The notes beneath the pieces were generated by a model that worked only from the letters and a program-made list of their open reading frames with translations, was not told the DNA's origin and ran no database searches. Shown here one piece after another: positions 14,967 through 25,160 of a DNA stretch of 46,352 nucleotides (position 1 is the first letter of the stretch; the number at the start of each line of letters is the position of its first letter). The translations under genes and the position numbers were made by a program. The DNA comes from Burkholderiaceae bacterium (GTDB taxonomy: Bacteria; Pseudomonadota; Gammaproteobacteria; Burkholderiales; Burkholderiaceae), in the NCBI GenBank assembly GCA_947452535.1, contig CANGCM010000010.1:1-46352 (forward strand). Reading direction: 5' to 3'.

Positions 14967-16853
14967 ATGTTACAGGCAACTAAAGTGCTTCATACCATTA
15001 ATTCTTCGCAAGAATTAAAACAACTCGAACAGTCTGAACTGCCCCAATTAGCAGATGAGTTACGTGAATTCATTCTTCAGTCTGTTGCCAGTACCGGTGG
15101 GCACTTATCCTCCAATTTAGGAACAGTTGAGCTAGCAATTGCCTTGCATTATGTTTTTGATACTCCAGAAGATCGCATTGTTTGGGATGTAGGGCATCAA
15201 AGTTATGCCCATAAAATTTTGACCGGCCGAAGAGAGATGATGCCGAGTTTGCGGCAGTTCGGAGGCTTATCTGGGTTTCCAAAGCGCTCTGAGAGCCAAT
15301 ATGATTCTTTTGGTACGGCGCATTCTTCCACCAGTATTTCTGCTGCTCTTGGGATGGCAGTCGCTAGCAAGGTAAAGGGTGAGAAGCGGAATGTGGTCGC
15401 CGTTATTGGGGACGGCTCGATGAGTGCGGGCATGGCCTATGAAGGTCTAAATAATGCTGGAGTTGATAAATCCATTCCCTTAATCGTGATTTTGAACGAC
15501 AACGAAATGTCGATTTCACCTGCTGTCGGAGCGCTGAATCGCTATTTAGCCAAACTCATTAGCGGCTCTATTTATGGTGCGACTAAAAAAGGCTTGGATA
15601 AGATGCTGTCCTATACGCCGCCCTTAAGAGAGTTTGCCAAAAGACTTGAAGGGCATGCCAAAGGGATGATTGGCCCAGCTACTATTTTCGAAGAATTTGG
15701 TTTTGACTATTACGGCCCAATTGATGGCCATAATCTCGAAGATCTGATTGCCACGCTGACTAATTTAAAAAAAATTGCCCAAAGTGACGGCCCACAATTT
15801 CTCCATATCGTTACTAAAAAAGGGAAGGGATACGAGAGGGCAGAGCTAAATCCTATCTCCTATCACGGGCCTAGCAAATTTAATCCCAGCGAAGGCCTTA
15901 AAGCTTCTGCCCCTGGTAAAAAAACCTATACCGAAGTCTTTGGCGAATGGCTATGTGATATGGCCAAGCAAGATGAGCGTCTGATTGGTATTACACCAGC
16001 GATGCGAGAAGGTTCTGGCTTGGTTCGGTTTGAGCAAGAATATCCAAAGCGTTATTTTGATGTCGGAATTGCAGAGCAACATGCGGTGACTTTTGCGGCT
16101 GGTATTGCTTGTGAGGGTCTGAAGCCAGTAGTGGCGATCTATTCCACCTTTTTACAAAGGGGCTACGATCAGCTCATACATGATGTGACTTTGCAGAATT
16201 TACCGATTGTTTTTGCGATAGACCGAGCTGGTATGGTTGGCGCGGATGGTCCAACTCATGCAGGGGTGTTTGATGTTGCCTTTCTGAGATGTTTGCCCAA
16301 TGTGGTGTTAATGACGCCATCTAATCAAGCAGACTGTCGGGATATGCTGACCACGGCTTTTAGTCTCAACGGCCCCTCGGTAGTGCGTTATCCACGCGGC
16401 GCTGGAATGGGTCCAGAGGCATCTCAGGCGCTAGAGACGATTGCCATTGGTAAAGGGTTGATTGTTCGTAAAATAACAAATACAGAAGCCGCTCGAAAAA
16501 AGATTGCTTTTGTTTGCTTTGGGCCATTACTCTATAACGCACTGCCAGTTGCAGAGGAGCTTGATGCCACGGTTGCTGATATGCGCTTTGTGAAACCTCT
16601 AGATGAAGCATTGCTATTAGATCTTGCGAAAAATCATGATGCCCTGGTTTTTATTGAGGATAGCGCAATCCAAGGAGGGGCAGGCAGCGCTTGTTTAGAG
16701 GCGCTATCCGCTCATCATATTCAGATAGCTACTCTACAAATTGGCATACCCGATGAGTATGTTGAGCATGGTGATATTAATGTCCTCTTAGATTTATATG
16801 GGCTCTCTCCGGAGAAAATCCTAATCAAAGTGCGCGATCGTTTTCAAATATAA
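14967..16853 (+). CDS. dxs: 1-deoxy-D-xylulose-5-phosphate synthase
   Basis: A thiamine-diphosphate enzyme of 628 residues that condenses pyruvate and glyceraldehyde-3-phosphate in the first step of the MEP isoprenoid pathway. [19 protein letters not shown] and [15 protein letters not shown] carry substrate- and cofactor-contacting histidines. The ThDP-binding [18 protein letters not shown] motif and the pyrimidine-domain [18 protein letters not shown] motif, with the catalytic glutamate, are intact. It lies 14 bases after hemA, so the two are probably co-transcribed. It would feed geranylgeranyl units to bacteriochlorophyll and carotenoids. A separate housekeeping copy elsewhere is possible but cannot be seen. 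Confidence 0.96.
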   Translation: MLQATKVLHTINSSQELKQLEQSELPQLADELREFILQSVASTGGHLSSNLGTVELAIALHYVFDTPEDRIVWDVGHQSYAHKILTGRREMMPSLRQFGGLSGFPKRSESQYDSFGTAHSSTSISAALGMAVASKVKGEKRNVVAVIGDGSMSAGMAYEGLNNAGVDKSIPLIVILNDNEMSISPAVGALNRYLAKLISGSIYGATKKGLDKMLSYTPPLREFAKRLEGHAKGMIGPATIFEEFGFDYYGPIDGHNLEDLIATLTNLKKIAQSDGPQFLHIVTKKGKGYERAELNPISYHGPSKFNPSEGLKASAPGKKTYTEVFGEWLCDMAKQDERLIGITPAMREGSGLVRFEQEYPKRYFDVGIAEQHAVTFAAGIACEGLKPVVAIYSTFLQRGYDQLIHDVTLQNLPIVFAIDRAGMVGADGPTHAGVFDVAFLRCLPNVVLMTPSNQADCRDMLTTAFSLNGPSVVRYPRGAGMGPEASQALETIAIGKGLIVRKITNTEAARKKIAFVCFGPLLYNALPVAEELDATVADMRFVKPLDEALLLDLAKNHDALVFIEDSAIQGGAGSACLEALSAHHIQIATLQIGIPDEYVEHGDINVLLDLYGLSPEKILIKVRDRFQI

Positions 16854-16864
16854 GAACTGCATTG

Positions 16865-17005
16865 ATGTTTAAGAAAGACAAACCAGCTACTAAGACCTTG
16901 TCAAAAGAAGACAAGTGGAAATATATTGGTAAACCTGTTTTCATCATATTTGGCACTCTGAATCTTTTTATTCTGGTATTTTTCTTAATCTCCTATTTCT
17001 TTTAA
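16865..17005 (+). CDS. 46-residue single-helix membrane peptide
   Basis: This frame begins 11 bases after dxs and encodes a lysine-rich N terminus (MFKKDKPATKTLSKEDKWKY) followed by one long hydrophobic helix that is rich in phenylalanine. There is no histidine, so it is not an antenna subunit. The ribosome binding site is weak, so expression may depend on coupling to dxs. tspO starts 55 bases later. The basic tail plus single helix resembles the design of the 41-residue peptide after bchP, though not its sequence. I do not recognise a family. Confidence 0.55.
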   Translation: MFKKDKPATKTLSKEDKWKYIGKPVFIIFGTLNLFILVFFLISYFF

Positions 17006-17060
17006 ATCGTGAGATTGAATCTGTTGGTGAATCAGCTACTTGCAAGCTAAGGCTAAATCT

Positions 17061-17537
17061 ATGTGGAATAAGAGAATGCTCATGCCATTGGTCTGGGGTT
17101 TAACTGTGGCGATTTTGGGCGGCTTAGCAACTGATTTAGGGCCTTGGTATCAAGCCTTGAAAGAGCCCTTCTGGAAACCGCCTGACCTCGCATTTGGACC
17201 AATCTGGTCTACGATTTTCATTTTGTCTGGGGTTGCTTGGGTGGGCGCGAAACACCTCACCACAAATACGGTGATTCTGAGCCGTTTGACTATTCTTTTT
17301 TGGTTAAATGGGTTTCTAAATATTCTTTGGAGTATTTTGTATTTTCGCTTTCAGCGACCCGATTGGTCTTTGTATGAATCCGTTTTTTTATGGCTTTCAG
17401 TTCTTGCTATATTGCTGACGATAAGAAAGGTCTCAACTAGATATAGCCTGTACATGCTGCCGTATTTAATCTGGGTCACTATTGCGATCGCATTAAATGT
17501 GGTTACCGTTCTTTTGAATGGACCCTTCACTCACTAG
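17061..17537 (+). CDS. tspO: TspO/MBR family tryptophan-rich sensory protein
   Basis: A 158-residue protein with five helices and the many tryptophans typical of TspO (called CrtK in Rhodobacter). WYQALKEPFWKPPDLAFGPIW matches the conserved first loop, followed by LNILWSILYFRFQRPDWSL and LPYLIWVTIAIALN. Family members bind porphyrins; in Rhodobacter, TspO negatively modulates photopigment gene expression in response to oxygen. I chose the ATG at 17061, with an AAGG element eight bases upstream, rather than the TTG at 17040. It follows hemA-dxs and overlaps the end of the convergent DsbA-family gene by four bases. Confidence 0.93.
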   Translation: MWNKRMLMPLVWGLTVAILGGLATDLGPWYQALKEPFWKPPDLAFGPIWSTIFILSGVAWVGAKHLTTNTVILSRLTILFWLNGFLNILWSILYFRFQRPDWSLYESVFLWLSVLAILLTIRKVSTRYSLYMLPYLIWVTIAIALNVVTVLLNGPFTH

Positions 17538-18211
17538 GATAGTGATGAGGTCTGATCTGATTCTTGAATGATTTGAGCAAACGCATTGGCGAATAGAGTA
17601 GGGGGTTGAGCACCTTGCAACAGGTATTGATCGTTCAGAATAATTGAAGGAACTGAGCTGATACCTTTACTGGTATATAAAGTCTCCTCTTCCCGAACTT
17701 CTTTAGCAAACTTATCCCCACTTAAAATTTCCTGCGCTCTTTGATCATCTAAGCCGGCACGAGTAACCGCATCTAGTAAATTGCTCTGATCATCCAAATT
17801 GACTGCCAGACAAAAATACGTATTGAGCAATTCCTTTTTTAAAACTGCCTGCTTTTCTAAGTCATATTCTTGAACTGCCCAATGGAGAAGGCGATGCGCA
17901 TTAAAGGTGTTGTATACGCGTTTACGACCTTCTGGGTGAAATACAAATCCAGCTTCTAAGGCCTTGGTCCGAATATTGGCTTGATTGGCTTTGACCTGCT
18001 CTGCGGTTAAGCCATACTTTTCAGTGAGATGCTCAACTGCATCTTGACCACCTTGAGGCATATTGGGATTGAGCTCAAAGGGGCGAAAATGAACTTCAAA
18101 ATCTGCCTGATCCTTGAGTTTATCTATTGCCTGATTTAGGTTTCCTAGGCCTACGGCACACCAGGGGCAGGCTATATCGGATACATAATCAATTTTTATA
18201 GTCGGTTTCAT
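17534..18211 (-). CDS. DsbA-family oxidoreductase (FrnE-like)
   Basis: A 225-residue thioredoxin-fold protein with the CPWC active site in YVSDIACPWCAVGLGNL. FRPFELNPNMPQGG, YNTFNAHRLLHWA and the cis-proline region GISSVPSIILNDQYLLQGAQP place it with FrnE and 2-hydroxychromene-2-carboxylate isomerase relatives. There is no signal peptide, so it acts in the cytoplasm, probably on disulfides or glutathione conjugates. It converges on tspO. The substrate is unknown, and nothing ties it clearly to photosynthesis. Confidence 0.9.
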   Translation of the reverse strand: MKPTIKIDYVSDIACPWCAVGLGNLNQAIDKLKDQADFEVHFRPFELNPNMPQGGQDAVEHLTEKYGLTAEQVKANQANIRTKALEAGFVFHPEGRKRVYNTFNAHRLLHWAVQEYDLEKQAVLKKELLNTYFCLAVNLDDQSNLLDAVTRAGLDDQRAQEILSGDKFAKEVREEETLYTSKGISSVPSIILNDQYLLQGAQPPTLFANAFAQIIQESDQTSSLS

Positions 18212-18443
18212 CAGCTTTATTCTACAGAAAGTACTTAGTAGGCCAAGATGACTACATCGCTCTTAAATGCCGCATCGGCACTATCTCTTAATGAGGGTCT
18301 CTAATGAGTTAGGGTGTTTTTAGGCACTATTAGTCGTTTAATTGACTCTAGAAGGCATTCCATTGCCAAGCTTCATTCAGTTCAGCAGATGATGTGTGGG
18401 GCGGGTAGAATTTAAATACCCAATAGAAACTAGAGAGTGCCAA

Positions 18444-19043
18444 ATGAGCCACTACCAACCTATTAATCTATCTGACAGAGTGGCCCTTTTCTTTACAAAA
18501 AGTATGCGCTTTTTTGCAGATACTTTTTTCCAAAAAAGATATGGTCACCGCGCAGTCATTCTTGAGACGGTGGCGGGTGTGCCTGGCATGGTTTCTGGAA
18601 TGTGGACTCATCTAACGAGTTTACGAACGATGAAACCGGGTTATGGCCCTAAGATTCGTTCTTTATTGGCCGAGGCTGAGAATGAAAGAATGCACTTAAT
18701 GACTTTTATTGAGATTGCTAAGCCAAATGCATTCGAGCGTTTCTTGGTCCTGTTTGCTCAGGCAATATTCTGGAACATGTTCTTTGTTATCTATGTTTTT
18801 TTCCCGCGAACAGCGCACCGAATCGTTGGATATTTTGAAGAGGAGGCGGTGTATTCCTATACAGAATATTTGCGAGAAATTGATAATGGAACATTGCCAA
18901 ATATCGCTGCACCCAAAATTGCAATTGACTATTGGAAGCTATCTGCTGATGCGACCTTACGTGATGTCGTGATCGCCGTTCGAAAAGATGAAGAAGGTCA
19001 TCGTGATGCTAATCATAAATTTGCTAGCGAATACGACCACTAG
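18444..19043 (+). CDS. aox: Alternative oxidase (ubiquinol oxidase, non-electrogenic)
   Basis: A di-iron quinol oxidase of 199 residues that passes electrons from ubiquinol to O2 without pumping protons. The ligands appear in the usual order: LLAEAENERMHLMTF (Glu and ExxH), YFEEEAVYSYTEY (Glu), and DEEGHRDANH (ExxH plus His). KRYGHRAVILETVAGVPGMV carries the first conserved glutamate. I preferred the ATG at 18444, with GAGAG before it, over the GTG at 18396, which would add 16 residues unlike the family. The gene stands alone between a DsbA-family gene and two tiny genes. Near pigment genes it may relieve over-reduction of the quinone pool. Confidence 0.95.
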   Translation: MSHYQPINLSDRVALFFTKSMRFFADTFFQKRYGHRAVILETVAGVPGMVSGMWTHLTSLRTMKPGYGPKIRSLLAEAENERMHLMTFIEIAKPNAFERFLVLFAQAIFWNMFFVIYVFFPRTAHRIVGYFEEEAVYSYTEYLREIDNGTLPNIAAPKIAIDYWKLSADATLRDVVIAVRKDEEGHRDANHKFASEYDH

Positions 19044-19082
19044 CATCTGAATCTCAGATTCCTTGAGACTGCGGTAAGTGCT

Positions 19083-19268
19083 TTATTTGAAAATCAGCAA
19101 TAAGCTCGTTATTGCAATAAGTCCATAAAGAAACAGATAAATTTTTATATCTTTGAAGACAACTGCTCGCGCAATTTTTTTGTATTTCAAAAGATAGAGG
19201 TGATAAATGATTGGTGAGATTAATATCACGCCAAACTCAAAGATTAGCTCTAATTTTTCACCAGTCAT
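19083..19268 (-). CDS. 61-residue membrane protein
   Basis: The protein has two hydrophobic stretches (about residues 8-26 and 43-60) with a lysine-rich link (LKYKKIARAVVFKDIK). The ATG at 19268 directly abuts the TAG stop of the preceding 49-residue gene, so they are coupled. It converges on the alternative oxidase gene with 39 bases between the stops. The family is not recognised. Confidence 0.55.
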   Translation of the reverse strand: MTGEKLELIFEFGVILISPIIYHLYLLKYKKIARAVVFKDIKIYLFLYGLIAITSLLLIFK

Positions 19269-19418
19269 CTACTTAATGAATTTGCTTTTTGAGAACACTA
19301 AAACTGCAACGGATAAGATGCCTACCGAAAAGAGAAAAAAAGATCCCGTTTTTACGAACACCACAAAGCCTAATAGCACTAGGCCAAATGCAAATAATCC
19401 TAACTTGTCTCTAGACAT
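19269..19418 (-). CDS. 49-residue membrane peptide with a strong ribosome binding site
   Basis: The peptide begins MSRDKLGLFAFGLVLLGFVV and is almost entirely two short hydrophobic segments with a small break (KTGS), ending in SKSKFIK. A perfect AGGAGG Shine-Dalgarno element lies seven bases upstream of the ATG, which fixes the start well inside a longer open frame that extends to 19529. The 61-residue gene follows without a gap. The family is not recognised. Confidence 0.62.
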   Translation of the reverse strand: MSRDKLGLFAFGLVLLGFVVFVKTGSFFLFSVGILSVAVLVFSKSKFIK

Positions 19419-19595
19419 TTTCCGCCTCCTAAAAATTGAATATATCCTAGACCGCACTAGGCATATAGCAAAACCATTCCAAACAAGATCTTGCTCAAAT
19501 AATAACTGAGGTTTTGTATTTTGCGCCATGGGGTTGAATGTTTATCAAGGTGGCATCCACGTATTAAGCTCTGGTACCTGCGTACAATACAAACT

Positions 19596-19609
19596 AGGTC
19601 AGTTGACCT
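19596..19609. promoter_or_regulatory. Palindrome upstream of the DUF455-radical SAM pair
   Basis: AGGTCA-GT-TGACCT forms a 6+2+6 inverted repeat 91 bases before the DUF455 start. The loop is too short for an RNA hairpin, so a dimeric DNA-binding protein is the more natural explanation. It does not match PpsR (TGT-N12-ACA) or FNR (TTGAT-N4-ATCAA) sites. The regulator is unknown. Confidence 0.35.
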
Positions 19610-19700
19610 CTGCCTAAACCATAAAAATAAGCTAACTAAGCCAAATTTACATAGATCAATTGAAACCCTACAATCTTTTCTTTCATATTTCTTTTTATAG

Positions 19701-20525
19701 ATGATTGAGCTACGTCAAGCCGCCCTTGAAATATTGCTACTTACAGAAGCCCAAATCAAAGTAAGTCGACTTTTCCAGCTATTCGAGGATTGCCAGCGAC
19801 AGCCACTAAGCCTTAATATTTCAAAGATATTTAAACCTCAAGATCTTGAGTTACCGGGCCGCCCCGAAAAACCCGAACTTGTTCCCCCACTGCAAGTGCC
19901 TAAACGAAGAATGGATAGCGTGGAGGGTAGAGTTTCTTTGTTGCACTCACTGGCGCATATTGAATTTAATGCTATGAATCTAGCGCTTGATGCGATTTGG
20001 CGCTTTCCGAATATGCCTCAGAAATACTATGAAGATTGGTTAAAGGTTGCTAAAGAAGAGTCTTATCACTTCAGCTTGATCAATGAGCATATGCAGTCTT
20101 TTGGATTTAGCTATGGCGACTTTCCGGCGCATAATAGTTTGTGGGAGATGGTTGAGAGAACCACGGATTCAGTGATTGCCAGAATGGCCCTAGTCCCAAG
20201 GACAATGGAAGCGAGAGGTCTTGATGCAGTCCCAGCAATTCGGGATCGATTTAAGCAGGTCAAAGATGCTAGAGCGGTAGAGATATTAGAGATTATTCTT
20301 CATGATGAAATTGGCCATGTGCTGATCGGTAATCGTTGGTTTAATTTCTTATGCGCCGCTGACAATATATCTCCAATCACTACCTATAGAGAGCTGGCTA
20401 AAAAATATCATGCGCCAACCTTGAGGGGGCCATTTAATTTAGAAGCGCGTCAGCAAGCGGGATTCACGGCAGAGGAATTAAACTTGTTGGAATCCCTCAG
20501 TGAGAAAAGGTCACAAGCGGCATGA
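19701..20525 (+). CDS. DUF455 ferritin-like di-iron protein
   Basis: A 274-residue, largely helical protein of the DUF455 family. A four-helix ferritin-like arrangement is suggested by carboxylate and histidine residues in the order E88 (LAHIEFNA), E120 and H123 (EESYH), E170 (RTMEARG), E203 and H206 (HDEIGHV), which is the classic E-ExxH-E-ExxH di-iron pattern. This suggests oxygen or redox chemistry, although no DUF455 reaction is known to me. The stop overlaps the start of the radical SAM gene (ATGA), so the two are coupled. No ribosome binding site is obvious upstream of the ATG. Confidence 0.88.
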   Translation: MIELRQAALEILLLTEAQIKVSRLFQLFEDCQRQPLSLNISKIFKPQDLELPGRPEKPELVPPLQVPKRRMDSVEGRVSLLHSLAHIEFNAMNLALDAIWRFPNMPQKYYEDWLKVAKEESYHFSLINEHMQSFGFSYGDFPAHNSLWEMVERTTDSVIARMALVPRTMEARGLDAVPAIRDRFKQVKDARAVEILEIILHDEIGHVLIGNRWFNFLCAADNISPITTYRELAKKYHAPTLRGPFNLEARQQAGFTAEELNLLESLSEKRSQAA

Positions 20526-22417
20526 AGATCCTTAGTCTCATCCCGCCGATGACGCAACTCAATACGCCATATCCCTCAACGGCTTATCTCACTGGATTTT
20601 TGCGTTCACAGGGATTTGTTGCGGTTCAAGAGGATTTAGCCTTAGCCCTAGTGCTGGGATTCTTCACTTCAGAAGGTCTAGCTGAGATTCAGAATGCAGC
20701 ATTGAAGCTTCCAGAGGAAAAGCGCAGTGCTAGCGTGAACTTCTTCCTTGATTATTTTTCTGATTATCAGCATAGCATTGCCTTAGTGATTGCATTTTTA
20801 CAGGGTAGAGATAGTACTCTTGCCCATCGTATTAACACCCGCTCTTTGTTGCCAGAGGGCCCACGTTTTGCTTCTTTAGATGGTTATGACGAGGAGGAGG
20901 GTGGTGATTCATTGGCTTGGGCATTTGGTTCATTGGGATCTCAGGATCGTGCACGCCATTTAGCAACTCTTTATCTCAACGATTTATCAGATGTTTTACG
21001 TGATGCTGTGGATGAGCGTTTTGAGTTTGTTCGTTATGCAGAATCTTTGGCAGGTAGTCAGCCTACCTTTACCCCATTAGCGGATGCCTTGGCTTCCAGT
21101 CCTACATTAATGGATTTGCATCTACAAGCCTTGACCCAGTCTGCTATAGATAAGCATCAACCGAGTTTGGTGTTGTTATCAGTGCCATTTCCTGGTGCAA
21201 TGTATGCTGCTCTGAGAATCGCTCAAACTATCAAACGAAATTACCCCAATATCAAAATTGGTCTTGGCGGTGGGTATGTCAATACCGAGTTACGCGAGCT
21301 CACAGAGCCTCGTATCTTTGATTTTGTAGATTTCATTACCCTGGACTCTGGAGAGCGACCTTTACTTGCGCTCATCGAGCATTTAAATGGCAAGCGCTCA
21401 GCAGAAAGGTTGGTGCGGACATTTATTCGTAATGCCAAAAATGAGGTCCGCTATTTGAATTGGCAAGAGCCAGATATTCCTTTTGAAAATGTGGGAACTG
21501 CTACTTGGGATGGCCTCCCTCTCAATTCGTATTTATCTTTACTAGATATGCTCAATCCGATGCATCGTCTGTGGAGTGATGGGCGTTGGAATAAGCTGAC
21601 TGTCGCTCACGGCTGTTACTGGAAGAAATGTAGCTTTTGTGATGTCAGCCTTGATTATATTTCTCGTTATGAAACAGCTTCAGCCAGCTTACTAGTAGAT
21701 CGTATCGAAGCGATTGTTGCAGAGACTGGTCAGACTGGATTTCATTTTGTGGATGAGGCTGCACCGCCCAAGATCTTGAAAGCACTCGCCGAGGAATTAA
21801 TTCGTCGTCAGGTGATGATTTCTTGGTGGGGCAATATTCGCTTTGAGAAAACCTTCACACTCGATTTGTGTGAGCTGTTAGCGCAAAGCGGATGTATTGC
21901 AATGTCAGGTGGTCTTGAGGTTGCTTCTAACAGACTACTCGATCTCATGAAAAAAGGGGTTTCGGTAGAGCAGGTGGCTAAGGTAACTAAGAGTTTTTCT
22001 GATGCGGGGATTTTGGTGCATGCCTACCTCATGTATGGCTTCCCAACACAAACGATCCAAGAGACAGTAGACGCCTTGGAATACGTCCGCCAGTTTTTCG
22101 AGACCGGTTGTATTCAGAGTGGATTTTTTCATCGATTTACTTGTACGGTGCACTCACCAGTGGGTAAAGATCCAGAGGCCTATGGCATTACTTTAGTACC
22201 CTTGCCAGAGATTAGTTTTGCCAAGAATGATGTTGCGTTTATTGATCCTAGCGGAGTAGATCATGATCTTCTCGGTTTAGGCCTGAAGAAGGCCATCTAC
22301 AACTTTATGCATGGAGTTGGCTTTGAGCAGGCTGTAGATACTTGGTTTGAGATGCCGGATATCCCAAAGACAAAAGTGGCCCGCAATAAAATAGCCAAAA
22401 TTTTGCGGCTTACTTAA
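20522..22417 (+). CDS. B12-binding-type radical SAM protein
   Basis: A 631-residue protein. Residues 1 to about 290 resemble the Rossmann-like cobalamin-binding domain of the BchE/YgiQ-type group, with KIGLGGGYVNTELRE. A radical SAM barrel follows. The cluster motif reads HGCYWKKCSFCD, with cysteines at 365, 370 and 373: C-x4-C-x2-C rather than the common C-x3-C-x2-C. GFHFVDEAAPPKI, MSGGLEVASNRLLDLMKKG and HAYLMYGFPTQT are the further barrel strands. Such enzymes perform radical methylations or ring-forming reactions. The substrate is unknown. It is coupled to the DUF455 gene, so the two products may act together. Confidence 0.88.
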   Translation: MKILSLIPPMTQLNTPYPSTAYLTGFLRSQGFVAVQEDLALALVLGFFTSEGLAEIQNAALKLPEEKRSASVNFFLDYFSDYQHSIALVIAFLQGRDSTLAHRINTRSLLPEGPRFASLDGYDEEEGGDSLAWAFGSLGSQDRARHLATLYLNDLSDVLRDAVDERFEFVRYAESLAGSQPTFTPLADALASSPTLMDLHLQALTQSAIDKHQPSLVLLSVPFPGAMYAALRIAQTIKRNYPNIKIGLGGGYVNTELRELTEPRIFDFVDFITLDSGERPLLALIEHLNGKRSAERLVRTFIRNAKNEVRYLNWQEPDIPFENVGTATWDGLPLNSYLSLLDMLNPMHRLWSDGRWNKLTVAHGCYWKKCSFCDVSLDYISRYETASASLLVDRIEAIVAETGQTGFHFVDEAAPPKILKALAEELIRRQVMISWWGNIRFEKTFTLDLCELLAQSGCIAMSGGLEVASNRLLDLMKKGVSVEQVAKVTKSFSDAGILVHAYLMYGFPTQTIQETVDALEYVRQFFETGCIQSGFFHRFTCTVHSPVGKDPEAYGITLVPLPEISFAKNDVAFIDPSGVDHDLLGLGLKKAIYNFMHGVGFEQAVDTWFEMPDIPKTKVARNKIAKILRLT

Positions 22418-22585
22418 GCTTTGCGGTACCTATTAGCTGAATTTAGTCCTTATAAATGGCAATGTGAGTTTATCTAGCCATACTTTCATCGTATCAACTG
22501 TTTTGATCCCAGTTGCCTATGGCAGCCTTTCCTATGATCAGGACATACCGGATGCAAGTAAAACGCTTAAAATAAGCAATTAGTT

Positions 22586-23239
22586 ATGTATACCGTAAAA
22601 GAACTCTTTCCAACTCTCCAAGGCGAGGGCGCCCACTCTGGCCGCGCAGCCATATTTTGTCGTTTTGCCGGCTGCAATCTCTGGAGTGGTCGCGAAGAAG
22701 ACCGCGCTTCTGCAGTTTGCCAATTTTGCGATACCGATTTTGTTGGTACTGATGGTGCTGGTGGTGGCAAGTTTGAAACCGCTATTTTGCTGGCTGACAC
22801 TATTGAAGATGCTTGGATTAGCACCTCGGCTGGACCCCAGCAACGTTATGTGGTTTTTACGGGGGGTGAGCCCTTATTGCAACTCGATGTTGCCTTGATT
22901 GATGCGCTCCATGCCAAAGGTTTTGCCATTGCGATAGAGACGAATGGAACGATTAAAGTTCCAAACGGAGTCGATTGGGTATGTGTCAGCCCCAAAGCTG
23001 GATCTGATCTGCTTGTATTGCAGGCCGATGAGATTAAGTTGGTCGTTCCTCAAGTGGGTCATAGCTCCCTAGAAACTGTACTGGCCCGATTTGAGAAGAT
23101 GGATTATCGCAATCGTTTCTTGCAAGCCATGGATGGCCCTCGTCTTCAAGAAAATATGGCGTTAGCTGTAAGTCTTTGTCAAAAAAGGCCCTTATGGCGT
23201 TTGAGTGTGCAGACGCATAAAATGATCGGCATTCGATAA
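22586..23239 (+). CDS. queE: 7-carboxy-7-deazaguanine synthase
   Basis: A 217-residue radical SAM enzyme that converts 6-carboxytetrahydropterin to 7-carboxy-7-deazaguanine in the queuosine route. ELFPTLQGEGAHSGRAAIFC is the family start. The iron-sulfur motif has a 14-residue insertion between the first two cysteines (GCNLWSGREEDRASAVCQFC), as in the E. coli type. VFTGGEPLLQLD and AIETNGT follow. queD lies 41 bases downstream, forming a small queuosine operon. The 168 bases upstream hold no riboswitch that I can recognise. Confidence 0.95.
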   Translation: MYTVKELFPTLQGEGAHSGRAAIFCRFAGCNLWSGREEDRASAVCQFCDTDFVGTDGAGGGKFETAILLADTIEDAWISTSAGPQQRYVVFTGGEPLLQLDVALIDALHAKGFAIAIETNGTIKVPNGVDWVCVSPKAGSDLLVLQADEIKLVVPQVGHSSLETVLARFEKMDYRNRFLQAMDGPRLQENMALAVSLCQKRPLWRLSVQTHKMIGIR

Positions 23240-23280
23240 CCGCTTCACCTAGTAATTTTTAAGTATCCAGAAAAAATAAA

Positions 23281-25150
<1,870 letters not shown>

Positions 25151-25160
25151 GGAATTCTTG

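Noticed and set aside
18338..18353. AGTC-N8-GACT repeat upstream of the alternative oxidase gene
   Set aside because: Four-base arms are expected by chance and match no known operator.
18396..18443. GTG start adding 16 residues to the alternative oxidase
   Set aside because: The extension has no ribosome binding site and no likeness to AOX N termini; the ATG at 18444 has GAGAG upstream.
22418..22585. PreQ1 riboswitch in front of queE
   Set aside because: I found no compact stem plus A-rich tail pattern that would support a preQ1 aptamer in the 168-base gap.
22567..22843. Two minus-strand frames covering the start of queE
   Set aside because: Both are shadows of the queE coding strand with no protein family features.
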